Part shown: positions 9,033 to 24,469 of the stretch, one piece after another
How the letters are laid out: the number at the start of each line of letters is the position of its first letter
Numbering within the stretch: position 1 is the first letter of the stretch
DNA from: Pseudooceanicola sediminis
GTDB lineage: Bacteria; Pseudomonadota; Alphaproteobacteria; Rhodobacterales; Rhodobacteraceae
Assembly (NCBI RefSeq): GCF_003575965.1
Contig: NZ_QWJJ01000017.1
Coordinates: 47,102-111,101, forward strand
DNA length: 64,000 nt
Direction: 5' to 3'
Notes under the pieces: model-generated
What the model saw: the letters and a program-made list of their open reading frames with translations, nothing else
What the model was told of the DNA's origin: nothing
Databases searched by the model: none
Translations under genes and position numbers: made by a program

Positions 9033-9725
9033 ATGAAAATCATCTGGCTCGGCCACGGCTCATTCCGGATCGAGATCGCGGACAAGGTTCTGCTGCTCGA
9101 CCCGTGGTTCGACGGCAACCCGTCCTTTCCCGAAGAGCGCCGCGCCGAGGCGATCGCGGGGGCCACGCATATTTTCGTCACCCATGGCCACGGCGACCAC
9201 GTGACCGATACGGCCGGTATCGCCAAGGAACTGGGCATCCCGGTCTTCGGTATGGTCGAGCTGATGGGCTGGCTGGCCGCCAACCACGAGATCGAGACGA
9301 CGGGCTTCAACAAGGGCGGTACGATCAAGCTGGACGAGGTGTCGGTGACGATGGTTCACGCGACGCATTCCTCGTCGACGGATGGCCCGAATGGCCCGGT
9401 CTATCTCGGCTCGGAATCGGGGTTCATCATCGAGGGCGAAGGCCATTCGATCTATTTCTCGGGCGACACGGATGTGATGGCCGACATGAAGATCTTCCAC
9501 GATCTGCATGAACCCGACATCGGCATCCTGTGCGCCGGCGGCCATTACACGATGGACATGAAACGGGCGGCCTATGCGGCCAAGACCTTCTTCAAGTTCA
9601 AGACGGTCATCCCGATGCACTACAAGACCTTCCCGGCGCTGGAGCAGAACGCCGACCTGCTGGCGAAAAGCCTGCCGGGTGTCATGGTGATCGAACCCGA
9701 AGTGATGACCGCCATCGAGATCTGA
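9033..9725 (+). CDS. UlaG-like metal-dependent hydrolase (MBL fold)
   Basis: A 230-residue beta-lactamase-fold protein of the UPF0173 type. It starts MKIIWLGHGSFRIE, has the metal motif HGHGDH (residues 51-56), then HATHSSS, FSGDTDVMADM, CAGGHYTMD and PMHYKTFP. Family members are metal-dependent hydrolases of mostly unknown substrate; UlaG itself is an ascorbate-6-phosphate lactonase. The start has a CGGAGG site 7 bases upstream. A strong hairpin follows the stop and is shared with the convergent ATPase operon. Confidence 0.85.
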   Translation: MKIIWLGHGSFRIEIADKVLLLDPWFDGNPSFPEERRAEAIAGATHIFVTHGHGDHVTDTAGIAKELGIPVFGMVELMGWLAANHEIETTGFNKGGTIKLDEVSVTMVHATHSSSTDGPNGPVYLGSESGFIIEGEGHSIYFSGDTDVMADMKIFHDLHEPDIGILCAGGHYTMDMKRAAYAAKTFFKFKTVIPMHYKTFPALEQNADLLAKSLPGVMVIEPEVMTAIEI

Positions 9726-9759
9726 GGCACCACCGCCACACATCCCGCCGCAAAACGCA

Positions 9760-9789
9760 AAAGGCCCCGGACGCAATGCCGGGGCCTTT
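9760..9789. terminator. Bidirectional terminator between UlaG-like gene and atpC
   Basis: A perfect inverted repeat, AAAGGCCCCGG and CCGGGGCCTTT, around an 8-base loop. The A/T ends allow it to work on both strands. It lies between two convergent stop codons, as expected for a shared rho-independent terminator. Confidence 0.85.
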
Positions 9790-9809
9790 CGCTTGTTAGA
9801 AACGCGGGA

Positions 9810-10238
9810 TCACTCGTAGTAGTTGGCGTGATCCGGGTCGAGACCGACATGGGTGCCCATGGCCACCATATCCGCCAACAGCTTGGCGGTATGGGCGACG
9901 GCATTGTCATCCGTCGCGTCTTTCCAGGCCTTGCGTGCCTCGACAACCCAGTCATTCAGAATGTCCTGGGTCATCTCTTTCTGGTGCAGTGCACGTTCGG
10001 CCAGGACGGTAACGCCCTCGGCCGAAATCTCGGCGAAACCGCCGGTGACGACGTAATCGTCTTCACCATTCGGGCCCGAGATGTGCAGCAGGCCGGGGCG
10101 CAGGGTGGTGATCATCGGCGCATGCCCGGGCATCGCTGTCAGATCGCCATCCGTTCCCGGAATCTGCACCTCGCTCACCGGGCCGGAGACAAGGCTCCGT
10201 TCCGGCGAGACAAGGCTGAAGTCCATCGTGTTTGCCAT
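9810..10238 (-). CDS. atpC: F1F0 ATP synthase subunit epsilon
   Basis: A 142-residue protein with the epsilon N-terminal beta domain: FSLVSPERSLVSGPVSEVQIPGT is followed by DLTAMPGHAPMITTLRPG, YVVTGGFAEIS and a short helical C-terminus. It is part of the central stalk and regulates ATP hydrolysis. It is the last gene of the atpHAGDC operon, 11 bases after atpD. Confidence 0.97.
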   Translation of the reverse strand: MANTMDFSLVSPERSLVSGPVSEVQIPGTDGDLTAMPGHAPMITTLRPGLLHISGPNGEDDYVVTGGFAEISAEGVTVLAERALHQKEMTQDILNDWVVEARKAWKDATDDNAVAHTAKLLADMVAMGTHVGLDPDHANYYE

Positions 10239-10249
10239 TTCTCAGCCCC

Positions 10250-12569
<2,320 letters not shown>

Positions 12570-12586
12570 GTCGTCCTCCCTCGGGC

Positions 12587-14124
<1,538 letters not shown>

Positions 14125-14125
<1 letters not shown>

Positions 14126-14685
14126 TATCCGACCTCTTTCATGACATTCTGGAGTGCGTTCAGCTTCGTGCGGATCGACGTATCGACCATGCGCGAGCCC
14201 ACTTTGACGACCAGACCACCGATGAGGGATTCATCGACGGTCGTGTTGAGTTTCACGGTCTTGCCGACAGTTTCGGCAAGCGTGGCAGAGAGTTTCTTGG
14301 ACTGCGCGGCAGTCAGCTTGGTGGCGCTGATGACATCTGCGGTCACTTCGCCGTTTTCCTCGGCGATCAGTTCGTTCGAACGCTGCACGAATTGCGGCAG
14401 CGTGAACAGCCTGCGGTTCTGCGCCATCAGGGCCAGGGTGTTCTGGACACTCGGCATCAGCTCAAGCCCGGCGGCAACGGCGGAGATCGCCTTTTCCTGC
14501 TCGGCACGGCTGAGGATGGGCGAAGCGATCACGTCGCGCAGGTCGGCGCTGACGTCGAGTGCTTCTGCAAGTTTGGCAATGCTGGCATCAAGTTCGGACA
14601 GCTCGCCATTCTCGCGCGCAATCTCGAAAACGGCCAAGGCATAGCGCGAGGCGATGCCGTAGGAGATCGAAGCTGGTTCGGACAC
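14125..14685 (-). CDS. atpH: F1F0 ATP synthase subunit delta
   Basis: A 186-residue peripheral-stalk subunit: [19 protein letters not shown] at the N-terminus, [16 protein letters not shown] in the middle and [21 protein letters not shown] at the C-terminus match OSCP/delta proteins. The start is taken as GTG at 14685 (MSEPASIS...), with a GGAAGG site 6 bases before it; another GTG two codons upstream overlaps that site. It is the first gene of atpHAGDC. The F0 genes are absent, as is usual in Alphaproteobacteria, where they lie at another locus. Confidence 0.95.
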
Positions 14686-15153
14686 GTCCACCCTTCCGAT
14701 GTCTGGCCCCGTACCGGCAAAAACACCGGCGCAGGGGGTTTGCAGCCTTGGCGCAGCCAAAGCATCAAAATCGGCGTGGGTGTAGCAGAGCCCTGCCCCC
14801 CCATCAACCCGCTTGAGGTGCTTTGCGCGCTCAGCAAACCGGCCGCTTTTTCAGTGTTTTCAGGGGGTAACGCCGTATTGGCCCCCGTACGCACATCCAG
14901 CTTTGACCCCAAAGGGCTAGAAATTGTTCACCTTTTCGGGATTTCACCTATGGCAGCTTTTCCTGCATTATCAAGGATTCGTCCGAAGGTGGCACTATCA
15001 GTATTTCTTAAGAAATCGTGTGGGTCTTGCCGATAACCCCGCGAGACGTTGCAAGGATAACGCAGTCGAGGGGAATTTCACGCGATTTTTCCGGTCTGAT
15101 CCGAGGTGGTTTCCCCGGCGCCCACGCGCCCTGCAGGGGGTGCCGGCGGAATG

Positions 15154-15194
15154 CGGTATTCACGTCGGTATCTTGACGGTATCCGAACGGTGCA
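15154..15194 (+). repeat. Phased CGGTATC repeat, copy 2
   Basis: Reads CGGTATTCACGT, CGGTATCTTGA, CGGTATCCGAA, CGGTGC on the plus strand, giving four units at 11-12 base spacing. It is the most complete copy and is nearly identical in its core to the copy at 3888-3930. Confidence 0.7.
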
Positions 15195-15210
15195 AGGCCG
15201 ACAAAAGGCC

Positions 15211-15270
15211 CATCCCTGCCCCGCCCACATCGGCCCCGCCCACATCGGCCCCGCCCATCCCTGCCCGTCC
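15211..15270 (+). repeat. 15-base tandem repeat
   Basis: The unit CCCCGCCCACATCGG occurs at 15219-15233 and 15234-15248, followed by a partial third unit. CATCCCTGCCC-like flanks lie on both sides. It is non-coding and lies just after the CGGTATC repeat. Confidence 0.7.
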
Positions 15271-15370
15271 CGGCATCCGGCGGGGCGGTCATGGCCTGTC
15301 GCAAGAGGCCCGCGCCTGCCGCCGAAGATCTGCCCGCCGGACCGGAGCACCATCGATTCGGTGCGGCGCT

Positions 15371-15458
15371 GCCCGCGTCGTCAGCCCGCGTCGTCAGCCG
15401 TGCAGTCGTCAGCCCGCGTCGTTCGCCCTGTGGTGGTCAGCCCTGTGGTGGTCAGCCC
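15371..15458 (+). repeat. Two adjoining tandem repeats at methyltransferase 3' end
   Basis: Units of GCCCGCGTCGTCA (13 bases) occur at 15371 and 15384, with variant and partial units up to 15422. CCCTGTGGTGGTCAG (15 bases) occurs at 15426-15440 and 15441-15455. The stop codon of the minus-strand methyltransferase lies inside the second 15-base unit. Confidence 0.7.
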
Positions 15459-16339
15459 TTCGCCAGCACCCGTGTGCGGCCCTTCGCCGGGCCGCTGAAC
15501 TGGCCCCTTCGCCGGGCGCCCTGCTGATCCCCCTGCTGGCCCCCGAACGCCCCGTCGGGCTGGTCGTGACAGTTGCGACCCACACCGCCGCTGCGGGCGG
15601 TTTCGGGCTTTGGCGCCGCCAGCCCTTCGAGGACACGCAGACCCGAAGACCGGCGGACCTTTTCGCCCGGACCGGAGGGAGCCTGCACCCGTTTGCTGGC
15701 CTCGACCATCAGTACACCACCGGACACGACCATCGACAGCGTTCCGCCAAGCCGTTCCCAGAACGGGGCCGTCTTGCGCCAGAACCGGCGATGCGATGGC
15801 GGCTGGTAGAGGGTATGGACATGGCGTTCGGGCAGGAAGGAGTGCAGCTTGAGCTGGGATTCGAGCTGACCCTGGCTGTAGGGGCGGCCATAGCCGAAGG
15901 GCGTGCGATCCGAGCGCGACCACAACCCGGAGCGGTGCGGCACGATGAACAGCGCCTTGCCGCCGGGCCCGAGCACGCGGAAACATTCCTCGAGCAGATC
16001 CGTCGCGCGTTCGGAGGTTTCCAGCCCGTGCATCACCACCAGCTTGTCGACGTGGCCGGTGTCGATGGGCCACAGGGTTTCTTCGCACAGGGTCGACACG
16101 TTCGGCATTCCGGCTGGCCAGGGCATGACCCCCTGCGGCCCGGGCATCAGGGCGATCACGCGGCGGGCATCGGCAAGGTAGGGGCGCAGCAGGGGCACCG
16201 CAAAGCCGTACCCCAGAACCGTCTGGCCCTTTGCCTCGGGCCAGAGTTTCAACATCTGGTTGCGCACATTGCTCTGTGCCGCCCGGCCCAGTGTGGACCG
16301 ATAATAGAAATTCCGCAGGTCCTGCACATCCAGGTGCAT
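15452..16339 (-). CDS. SAM-dependent methyltransferase
   Basis: A 295-residue protein with a class I methyltransferase fold. [16 protein letters not shown] stands in the glycine-rich SAM loop, followed by [39 protein letters not shown] and a [16 protein letters not shown] segment. This looks like the Methyltransf_11 protein often found next to gloB. The substrate is unknown. The last 50 or so residues are low-complexity (Gly/Gln/Arg-rich) and run into tandem repeats, so the C-terminus may have been extended by repeat expansion. The ATG at 16339 is preceded by AGAGGGCGG; a GTG nine codons upstream is an alternative. It is divergent from gloB. Confidence 0.8.
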   Translation of the reverse strand: MHLDVQDLRNFYYRSTLGRAAQSNVRNQMLKLWPEAKGQTVLGYGFAVPLLRPYLADARRVIALMPGPQGVMPWPAGMPNVSTLCEETLWPIDTGHVDKLVVMHGLETSERATDLLEECFRVLGPGGKALFIVPHRSGLWSRSDRTPFGYGRPYSQGQLESQLKLHSFLPERHVHTLYQPPSHRRFWRKTAPFWERLGGTLSMVVSGGVLMVEASKRVQAPSGPGEKVRRSSGLRVLEGLAAPKPETARSGGVGRNCHDQPDGAFGGQQGDQQGARRRGQFSGPAKGRTRVLAKG

Positions 16340-16399
16340 TGCAAGCCGCCCTCTGATCGGTTTCACTCAGGGACAATAGCAAGGAAGGACAATTTGACC

Positions 16400-17164
16400 A
16401 TGGCCCTTGAACTCGTCACCGTGCCCTGCCTGAAAGACAACTATGCCTATCTGACGCATGGACCAGAGGGCACCTGCATCATCGACGCCCCCGAGGCCGG
16501 GCCGATCATCGCCACGCTGGAGGCGCGCGGCTGGCTGCCCGAGACGCTGCTGATCACCCATCACCACCATGACCACGTCGGCGGCATCGCCGACCTGCGC
16601 GCCCGGTTTCCCGATCTGACCGTGATCGGACCGCAGGCCGAGGCCGACAAGATGCCGACGATGGACCGCTATGTGGCCGAGGGCGATACCGGCGGTGCGG
16701 GCGACGCGGAATGGTCGGTGATCGAAGTTCCCGGCCATACGCTGGGCCATATCGCGTTTCACATGGCGGGGGCAAAGCTGCTGTTTACCGCCGACAGCCT
16801 GATGGCCCTTGGCTGTGGCCGCGTGTTCGAGGGGACGTTCGAACAGATGCACGACAGCCTGTCCAAGCTGGCGGCCCTGCCCGGCGACACGGTGGTCTGT
16901 TCGGGCCACGAATACACGCAGGCGAATGCGAAATTCGCCCGGACGATTGAACCGGAAAATCCCGCACTTATATCTCGTATCGACGCGGTTGACGCCGCGC
17001 GTGCGGCCGGTCAGCCGACAGTGCCGTCTCTCCTCTCTGACGAAATGGACACAAACCCCTTTCTGCGTTCCGGTCAGCCCTCTGTCGCTGAAGCCGTCGG
17101 TTTGCAGGGCGCCACCGCGCAAGAGGTCTTTGCCGAAGTCAGACGCCGGAAAGACGCTTTCTGA
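16400..17164 (+). CDS. gloB: Hydroxyacylglutathione hydrolase (glyoxalase II)
   Basis: A 254-residue metallo-beta-lactamase fold enzyme. The motif THHHHDHVGG (metal ligands His54, His56, Asp58, His59) is followed by PGHTLGHIAFH, FTADSLMALGCGRVFEGT and SGHEYTQANAKFA, then a C-terminal NPFLRS glutathione-binding stretch. It hydrolyses S-lactoylglutathione in methylglyoxal detoxification. The ATG at 16400 is behind an AAGGA stretch. The neighbouring methyltransferase gene is divergent. Confidence 0.95.
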   Translation: MALELVTVPCLKDNYAYLTHGPEGTCIIDAPEAGPIIATLEARGWLPETLLITHHHHDHVGGIADLRARFPDLTVIGPQAEADKMPTMDRYVAEGDTGGAGDAEWSVIEVPGHTLGHIAFHMAGAKLLFTADSLMALGCGRVFEGTFEQMHDSLSKLAALPGDTVVCSGHEYTQANAKFARTIEPENPALISRIDAVDAARAAGQPTVPSLLSDEMDTNPFLRSGQPSVAEAVGLQGATAQEVFAEVRRRKDAF

Positions 17165-17230
17165 AACGCCGATTTGTCACGCTATACGCCGGTTGTGCAG
17201 CGAAATGTGATCACGCAGCCGCAGAAAATC

Positions 17231-17265
17231 CTTGAAGCTGGGTCCAGATCGACCAAACTTTAAGA
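17231..17265 (+). promoter_or_regulatory. Possible heat-shock (RpoH-type) promoter of clpA
   Basis: CTTGAA at 17231-17236 resembles an RpoH -35 element. An ACCAAACTTT stretch lies about 17 bases after CTTG, but it is a poor match to the -10 consensus. It is offered because clpA is often heat-inducible; weak evidence. Confidence 0.25.
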
Positions 17266-17337
17266 CTAAGAGGCCATGGTTGGAATTGGGGCTCGTTTTC
17301 TACCCCGCTCCGACACAGATCGAAAAGGAGCACCACA

Positions 17338-19677
<2,340 letters not shown>

Positions 19678-20622
19678 TCCTGCGACGAGACCGGAAAAGG
19701 GCGGGGAGACGACTCCCCGCCCTTTTTCATGCCTGGCGGCCCTGCCGCAGGCCGGCCATGGCGCGAACGACAAGACACCGGGCGCGCGCCTTTTTTCGCT
19801 GCTGCCGGTGGACTGCACGCCGGGGCGGACATGCCATATCCAGAAACATGGCGATCACGACCCGAAAACGACTGCGACGGAGTTCACCTGACGCGGTCTG
19901 CCCGCTGATGGGCACAAGGGTGCCGATATCGCGCTGCCATCTCTGGCCGCGGTTCGGGTGCGGGCGGCGGCCCCGGGAATCCTGCGCGCACCCCGCGACG
20001 GCTTGATCGACCGGGCCGACACCTCCCCCGAAGATACCCGCAGCGAGGGTCAAGGCTGCGCCAATGGCGGGGTCATCGCGCAATCCGACGGTCGGGAAAC
20101 CCAGCATCGCCACATGCGCGTGCAATCCGGCATCTCTGCACCGGGGAGCGCCCCGCCGGGGGTGATCGGACTGTCCGGGCGGACCCAGTTTGCCCCCCTT
20201 CACCTGACCCTGCGCAAGGGCGCGCGACATCCCCCCGTTTGCCCCGGACCTTCACAGGCGCGGCGGTGTGGGGGCACTGAGAAGCGACACGGCAATCCGA
20301 TAACAGGGGCGGCTGATCAACCTGGGCTTTGCCCCCGCCGTGCCGTCGTGCGATGCGATCCGGGCCAGCACTGACGGGCGCACGACGCTGGGCGGCGATC
20401 TTGCTGTGGACATGGCCTCGGGGCGCAGGCCGGTGATGCGCTGGTATTTCGCAGCGCGGCAGGGACCACACCGATCCCTGCCGCCGGGGGGCAGCCGAGG
20501 GAAGGAGCGAGACCGCGCCGTTGCTTCGCGCCGCGGCCCCTATACCGGACGGTTCTGCGCGCCCCGCGACGGCTCGATCGACAGCCGTGGCGCCCGGCCC
20601 GCGTCGCGGCGTAGCGCGGCGC
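19678..20622. other. 945-base spacer without a recognisable gene
   Basis: After the clpA terminator, no frame on either strand looks like an intact gene. Two stretches look faintly protein-like on the plus strand: around 19935-20000 (ADIALPSLAAVRVRAAAPGI) and 20310-20470 (LINLGFAPAVPSCDAIRAS, then LGGDLAVDMASGRRPVMRW). They are in unconnected frames and lack starts, so this could be decayed coding DNA. I cannot assign a family. Confidence 0.4.
19695..19727 (+). terminator. clpA rho-independent terminator
   Basis: AAAAGGGCGGGGAG and CTCCCCGCCCTTTTT form a perfect stem with an ACGA loop, ending in five T's, 18 bases after the clpA stop. Confidence 0.9.
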
Positions 20623-23181
20623 CTAGCGTTCGGTGAATTTCAGTTCGATCCGGCGGTTCAGGGCGCGGGCCTCGGGGCTGTTGCCGACGGCAATCGGTTG
20701 ATACTGACCAAATCCGTTGGCGGACAGGCGGCGCGGCGGGATGCCAAGCGAATCGGCCATGTAGCGCACGACGGACAGGGCGCGGGCCTGGCTCAGCTCC
20801 CAGTTGTCGCGAAATTCACCCGCACCGGACAGCGGCACGTTGTCGGTATGGCCGTCGACACGGATGATCCAGTCAATCTCAGGGGGGATTTCGTCGCTGA
20901 TTTCCCACAACAGGCCGGCGATCTGGTCGATCTGCGCCTTGCCCGCGTCTGACAGGTCGGCCTTGCCGGTGGCGAACAGCACCTCCGAGGAAAAGACGAA
21001 CCGGTCACCGACGATGCGCACCCCGTCCTGCCCGGCCAGGATCTCTCGCATCCGGCCAAAGAAATCGGACCGGTATTTCTCAAGCCTGTTGGCCTCGGCC
21101 TTGAGGCGTTCTGCCTCTTCCTGAAGACGCTGGCGTTCTTTCTTTTCGACGGCGGCGACACGGGCAAGCGCCGCGTTGAGATCGGAGCCGAGCGACTGGA
21201 TCTTGACCTGGCTGGCGTCTTCGCGGGCCTTGTAGTCATCCAGAAGCGCCTGCAACCCGGCGAGCTGGGTGCGCAGGGCGGACACCTGTTGATTGAGCAG
21301 GGCGGCGCGCCGCTGGCTTTCCGCCGATTTCGCCTCTTCCTGTTCCAGCGCCTGATTGGCCTGACGCAGCAGGATCTGGCGCTGCTCGGTCTCGCTCAGC
21401 TGGTCCCTGGCGTCCTGCTCGGCGGCAAGTTTGGCGGCAAGGGCGGCGGCGAGTTGCTGTCGCACCGTGTCGCGGTCGCTCGCCGCGGCCTCCGCCGCCT
21501 TTTTCGCGGCCAGCGCCTCGGCCAGACGTTTCTGGATCGAGGCCAGTTCCTCGGCATGGGTGGCGTCAGCGGCATCGAGGGCGGATTGCGTGCGCGTCAG
21601 CGCCGCCTCCAGCGTCGTCAGCTTGTCCTGCAGGGTGGCGATTTCGGCGGCACGCCCTTCGGCCTGCTGCTGCACGCGCGACAGCTCGCCCTCAAGCGCG
21701 GTCTTGTCGGCTTGCAGTTTCTCGGTCTGGCTGCCGGTCTGAAGCGCGGCGTTCAGGCGATCTTCCAGCCCGGTCTTTTCCTGCGCGGCACGGGCCAGCG
21801 CGGCCTCCAACGCGACGATGCGCAGGCGGATTTCCTCGACCGCGTCGACCTTTTCCGCGGTTTCGGCCTGCGCCTGATCCAGGGCAGCCGTCAGCGCGGC
21901 CTCTCGCTCTGCCGCATCCGCCCTCAGCGTGTCGATCTGGGTCTGCATGTTCTGGCGCAACGTCTCGGTGGCGGCCCGGGCCGTGTCGGTGGCGGTTTCG
22001 GCCTGCGCCTGCGCCGCGCGGGCCGCGTCGATCTGGTCGCGCAACCCGGCGGCCTGCCGGGTCAGATCGTCACGCGCGGTCTCGCTGGTGGCAAGGGTCT
22101 TTTCCAGCACTGCCAGACGCCCTTCGAGTTCGGCCAGCTTGGCATCGCGATCATCGACATCGGCCAGCGCCTGGGACAGCGCATTTTCCAGCGCCGTCAA
22201 TTGGCCAAAGCTGGCTTCGCGCCCGGTTTCGGCCTCGGCCAGACGGTCCTGCGTGCGGGTCAGGTCGTCCTGCAACTGATCGGCGGAGGCCTGGGCGGTG
22301 TCGCGCGCCAGCAAGGCCGCAAGCAGCTTGTCATCCAGATCCTTTTCGGCGGCCTGGGCGGCGGCCAGCAGGGTCAGGGTATCTTCGGCCTTCTTGCGTT
22401 GTGATTCCAACGCAAGGGTCATCGAGGTCAATTCATCCTGCGCATTCTTCAGCTTTTCGCGCAGCTGTTCGGCGGCGGCGGCTTCGGCAAGGCGGGTCTT
22501 TTCCTCTTCGGAGAGCTGGTTTTCCAGGTCCTCGACACGGGCGGTCAGGGCGGTGTTCTGCGCGCCCACCTCGGCCTGATCGGATTTCAGACTGGCGATC
22601 AGGGCCTCCAGCGCCTCGCGTCTTGCGGCCGACAGGCGGGCCGCTTCGGCCTGCGCGTCGATTTCATCACGGGCCTGTGCCACGGCCAGTTGCAGCGCAT
22701 CGCGGTCGCTGGCCAGTTGATCGCGCTCAGCCTCCAGCGCGGTGATCGAGCCCCGGGCCTCATCGCGCTGCGACAGCAGGGTCGCAACCTGCGCCTCGAA
22801 ATCGGTGATCTGAGCCTGGGCCTGGCGCAGGGCATCCTGTGTCCGGTCGCGCGCCTGCGTCAGCGAGGCGATAAGCGCGTCCTGCTGATCGGCGCGGGTC
22901 CGGGCATTGTCCAGAGTGGAGGTCAGGCTGCCGACCTGCGTTTCCAGCTGCGCGGAGCGGTCGCGTTCCAGCCCCAAAGCCCGGCTGAGCGCGGCAAGGT
23001 CGGAGGAGAGATCGTCAAGCTCGGTCTTCTGGCCGGTAATGGTTTCCTGCAACGTGAACTGGACGACCATGAAGATGGTGAGGACGAACATCAGCACCAT
23101 CAGCAGACCGGTCATCGCGTCGACGAATCCGGGCCAGATATTGGCCTGAAGCCGGGCGCCGGATCTGCGGGACAGGGCCAT
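20623..23181 (-). CDS. OmpA/MotB-like protein with a long coiled coil
   Basis: An 852-residue protein. A short basic N-terminus is followed by one membrane segment (GFVDAMTGLLMVLMFVLTIFM), the arrangement seen in MotB/ZorB stators. About 650 residues of Ala/Gln/Glu/Arg-rich heptad coiled coil come next. The C-terminal OmpA peptidoglycan-binding domain carries IRVDGHTDNVPLSG, NWELSQARALSVVRYM, LSANGFGQYQPIA and NRRIELKF. It should sit in the inner membrane with the OmpA domain on the cell wall, paired with the ExbB-like protein encoded 2 bases upstream. Known small MotB proteins are about 300 residues; the extra length is coiled coil. Role unproven; envelope or force coupling is inferred. Confidence 0.85.
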   Translation of the reverse strand: MALSRRSGARLQANIWPGFVDAMTGLLMVLMFVLTIFMVVQFTLQETITGQKTELDDLSSDLAALSRALGLERDRSAQLETQVGSLTSTLDNARTRADQQDALIASLTQARDRTQDALRQAQAQITDFEAQVATLLSQRDEARGSITALEAERDQLASDRDALQLAVAQARDEIDAQAEAARLSAARREALEALIASLKSDQAEVGAQNTALTARVEDLENQLSEEEKTRLAEAAAAEQLREKLKNAQDELTSMTLALESQRKKAEDTLTLLAAAQAAEKDLDDKLLAALLARDTAQASADQLQDDLTRTQDRLAEAETGREASFGQLTALENALSQALADVDDRDAKLAELEGRLAVLEKTLATSETARDDLTRQAAGLRDQIDAARAAQAQAETATDTARAATETLRQNMQTQIDTLRADAAEREAALTAALDQAQAETAEKVDAVEEIRLRIVALEAALARAAQEKTGLEDRLNAALQTGSQTEKLQADKTALEGELSRVQQQAEGRAAEIATLQDKLTTLEAALTRTQSALDAADATHAEELASIQKRLAEALAAKKAAEAAASDRDTVRQQLAAALAAKLAAEQDARDQLSETEQRQILLRQANQALEQEEAKSAESQRRAALLNQQVSALRTQLAGLQALLDDYKAREDASQVKIQSLGSDLNAALARVAAVEKKERQRLQEEAERLKAEANRLEKYRSDFFGRMREILAGQDGVRIVGDRFVFSSEVLFATGKADLSDAGKAQIDQIAGLLWEISDEIPPEIDWIIRVDGHTDNVPLSGAGEFRDNWELSQARALSVVRYMADSLGIPPRRLSANGFGQYQPIAVGNSPEARALNRRIELKFTER

Positions 23182-23183
23182 GG

Positions 23184-24389
23184 TCAGCCGTCCTGATCAA
23201 TGTCGGAGCGGGGCGGCGCGACGCGGCTGATCTGGCCCCGCTGGGTTTGCGAAATGACCCGGCTGAGGGCGGCGATGTCGGTGCGCAACTCGGCCATCGT
23301 CTCGTGTCGGCCGGCGCTGATTTCTTCAAGGATACGAAGCAGTTGCACGTCCATTGAGCGCAGGCGCATCCGGCTTTCGGCGTCGATCCCCTCAGAGGTT
23401 TCCGCCAGCTTGGCCAGCAGCGCGTCCTGGCCGTCGGCAATACGGCTCAGCGCCTCGGCAATCGGGCTGGTGACGGCGTTCTGCGCCGCCATCCGGTCCG
23501 TCAGGCGTTCGATGGTGTCGGCCAGCGCGGAGAGCTTGTAGTCGACCTCGGCGCGGGCCTGATCCGAGCGGGCGAACATCTGCTGCATCCCCTCCATCTG
23601 CTCGCCGATATTGTCGAGCACGCCGACCAGAATCGACTGGTCCGCCGCACCGTCGCCTTCGGCAAGGCCGAGCCGGGTGATGGTCGACAGCCATTCCTCA
23701 AGCTCGCGGTAGAAACGGTTCTGGCCGTGGCCCGCGAACAGTTCCAGCAGACCGACGATCAGCGATCCGGTCAAACCCAGCAGGGAGGAGGCAAAGGCCA
23801 CGCCCATGCCATCGAGTTGCCCCTGCAACCCGGCCATCAGGCGGGTGAACACCGCGATGCCATCCTCGCCGTCCTGCGGCGCAAGGCTGCGGATGGTTTC
23901 GACAAGGGCGGGCACCGTGGTGGCGAGGCCGTAGAACGTGCCCAGCAGCCCGAGGAAGATCAGCAGCGAGGTGATGTAGCGGGTGATTTCGCGCGCCTCG
24001 TCGATGCGCGTGACGACCGATTCAAGGATCGAGGTCGCGGCAGTCGAGGAAATCTGCATCCGCTTGTTGCGGGCCCCCAGCAGGGTCGCCAGCGGCGTCA
24101 GCAGGCGCGGCGCATGTTCGATCGATTCGAGGTTGCCCGAGGTAAACCGTTCGATCCAGCGCACGGAAGAGATCAGCTGCACCACCTGCCAAAAGCAGGC
24201 CAGCACGCCCAGCACGAAGACAAAGGCGATAAAGCCGTTCAGATAGGGGTTCGGAATGAACACCGGCAAGACGCTGGGCGCAGCAAAAACCGCCCCTGCC
24301 CCGCTCATCCCGATGACAATCAACATCAGGATGATCTGGCGGATGGGCTGTGAAAATTGCTGCGCGACCTCGCGGTCCGTATGATCCAT
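23184..24389 (-). CDS. MotA/TolQ/ExbB-like proton channel family protein
   Basis: A protein of 401 residues. It has two N-terminal membrane segments (ILMLIVIGMSGAGAVFAAP and GFIAFVFVLGVLACFWQVV) and a MotA/ExbB core with YITSLLIFLGLLGTFYGLATTVP and GVAFASSLLGLTGSLIVGLLELF. The C-terminal cytoplasmic helical region ends near ISRVAPPRSD. It is the probable channel partner of the coiled-coil OmpA protein immediately downstream. The ATG at 24389 is chosen because the sequence after it (REVAQQFSQPIRQ) resembles the usual start of these proteins. An ATG at 24455 is the alternative, and neither has a strong ribosome site. Confidence 0.85.
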   Translation of the reverse strand: MDHTDREVAQQFSQPIRQIILMLIVIGMSGAGAVFAAPSVLPVFIPNPYLNGFIAFVFVLGVLACFWQVVQLISSVRWIERFTSGNLESIEHAPRLLTPLATLLGARNKRMQISSTAATSILESVVTRIDEAREITRYITSLLIFLGLLGTFYGLATTVPALVETIRSLAPQDGEDGIAVFTRLMAGLQGQLDGMGVAFASSLLGLTGSLIVGLLELFAGHGQNRFYRELEEWLSTITRLGLAEGDGAADQSILVGVLDNIGEQMEGMQQMFARSDQARAEVDYKLSALADTIERLTDRMAAQNAVTSPIAEALSRIADGQDALLAKLAETSEGIDAESRMRLRSMDVQLLRILEEISAGRHETMAELRTDIAALSRVISQTQRGQISRVAPPRSDIDQDG

Positions 24390-24469
24390 CCGGACGTGCC
24401 CCGATTTTGGTTCTTGGTGTGGTTCTCGTTGCATCGAGTCTATGGTTTTTCCCATTGCAAGGAAAGGAT

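Larger units (their letters stand above)
14686..15451. other. Long intergenic region upstream of atpH with repeats
   Basis: About 770 bases between the atpH start and the methyltransferase stop. It must hold the promoter of the ATPase operon, but I cannot pick a convincing pair of boxes. It contains a copy of the CGGTATC repeat (15154-15194) and two clusters of short tandem repeats (15211-15270 and 15371-15458). I see no gene in it. Confidence 0.6.

Noticed and set aside
15211-15458. CRISPR array
   Set aside because: The tandem units abut without spacers of constant length, and no cas genes are present.
21289-22404. Plus-strand frame opposite the coiled-coil OmpA gene
   Set aside because: Leu/Gly/Gln/Arg repeats mirror the coiled coil; no start signal.
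20623-24389. Zorya anti-phage system
   Set aside because: Only the ZorA/ZorB-like stator pair is present. No ZorC, ZorD helicase or ZorE nuclease nearby; the neighbours are chaC and clpA.
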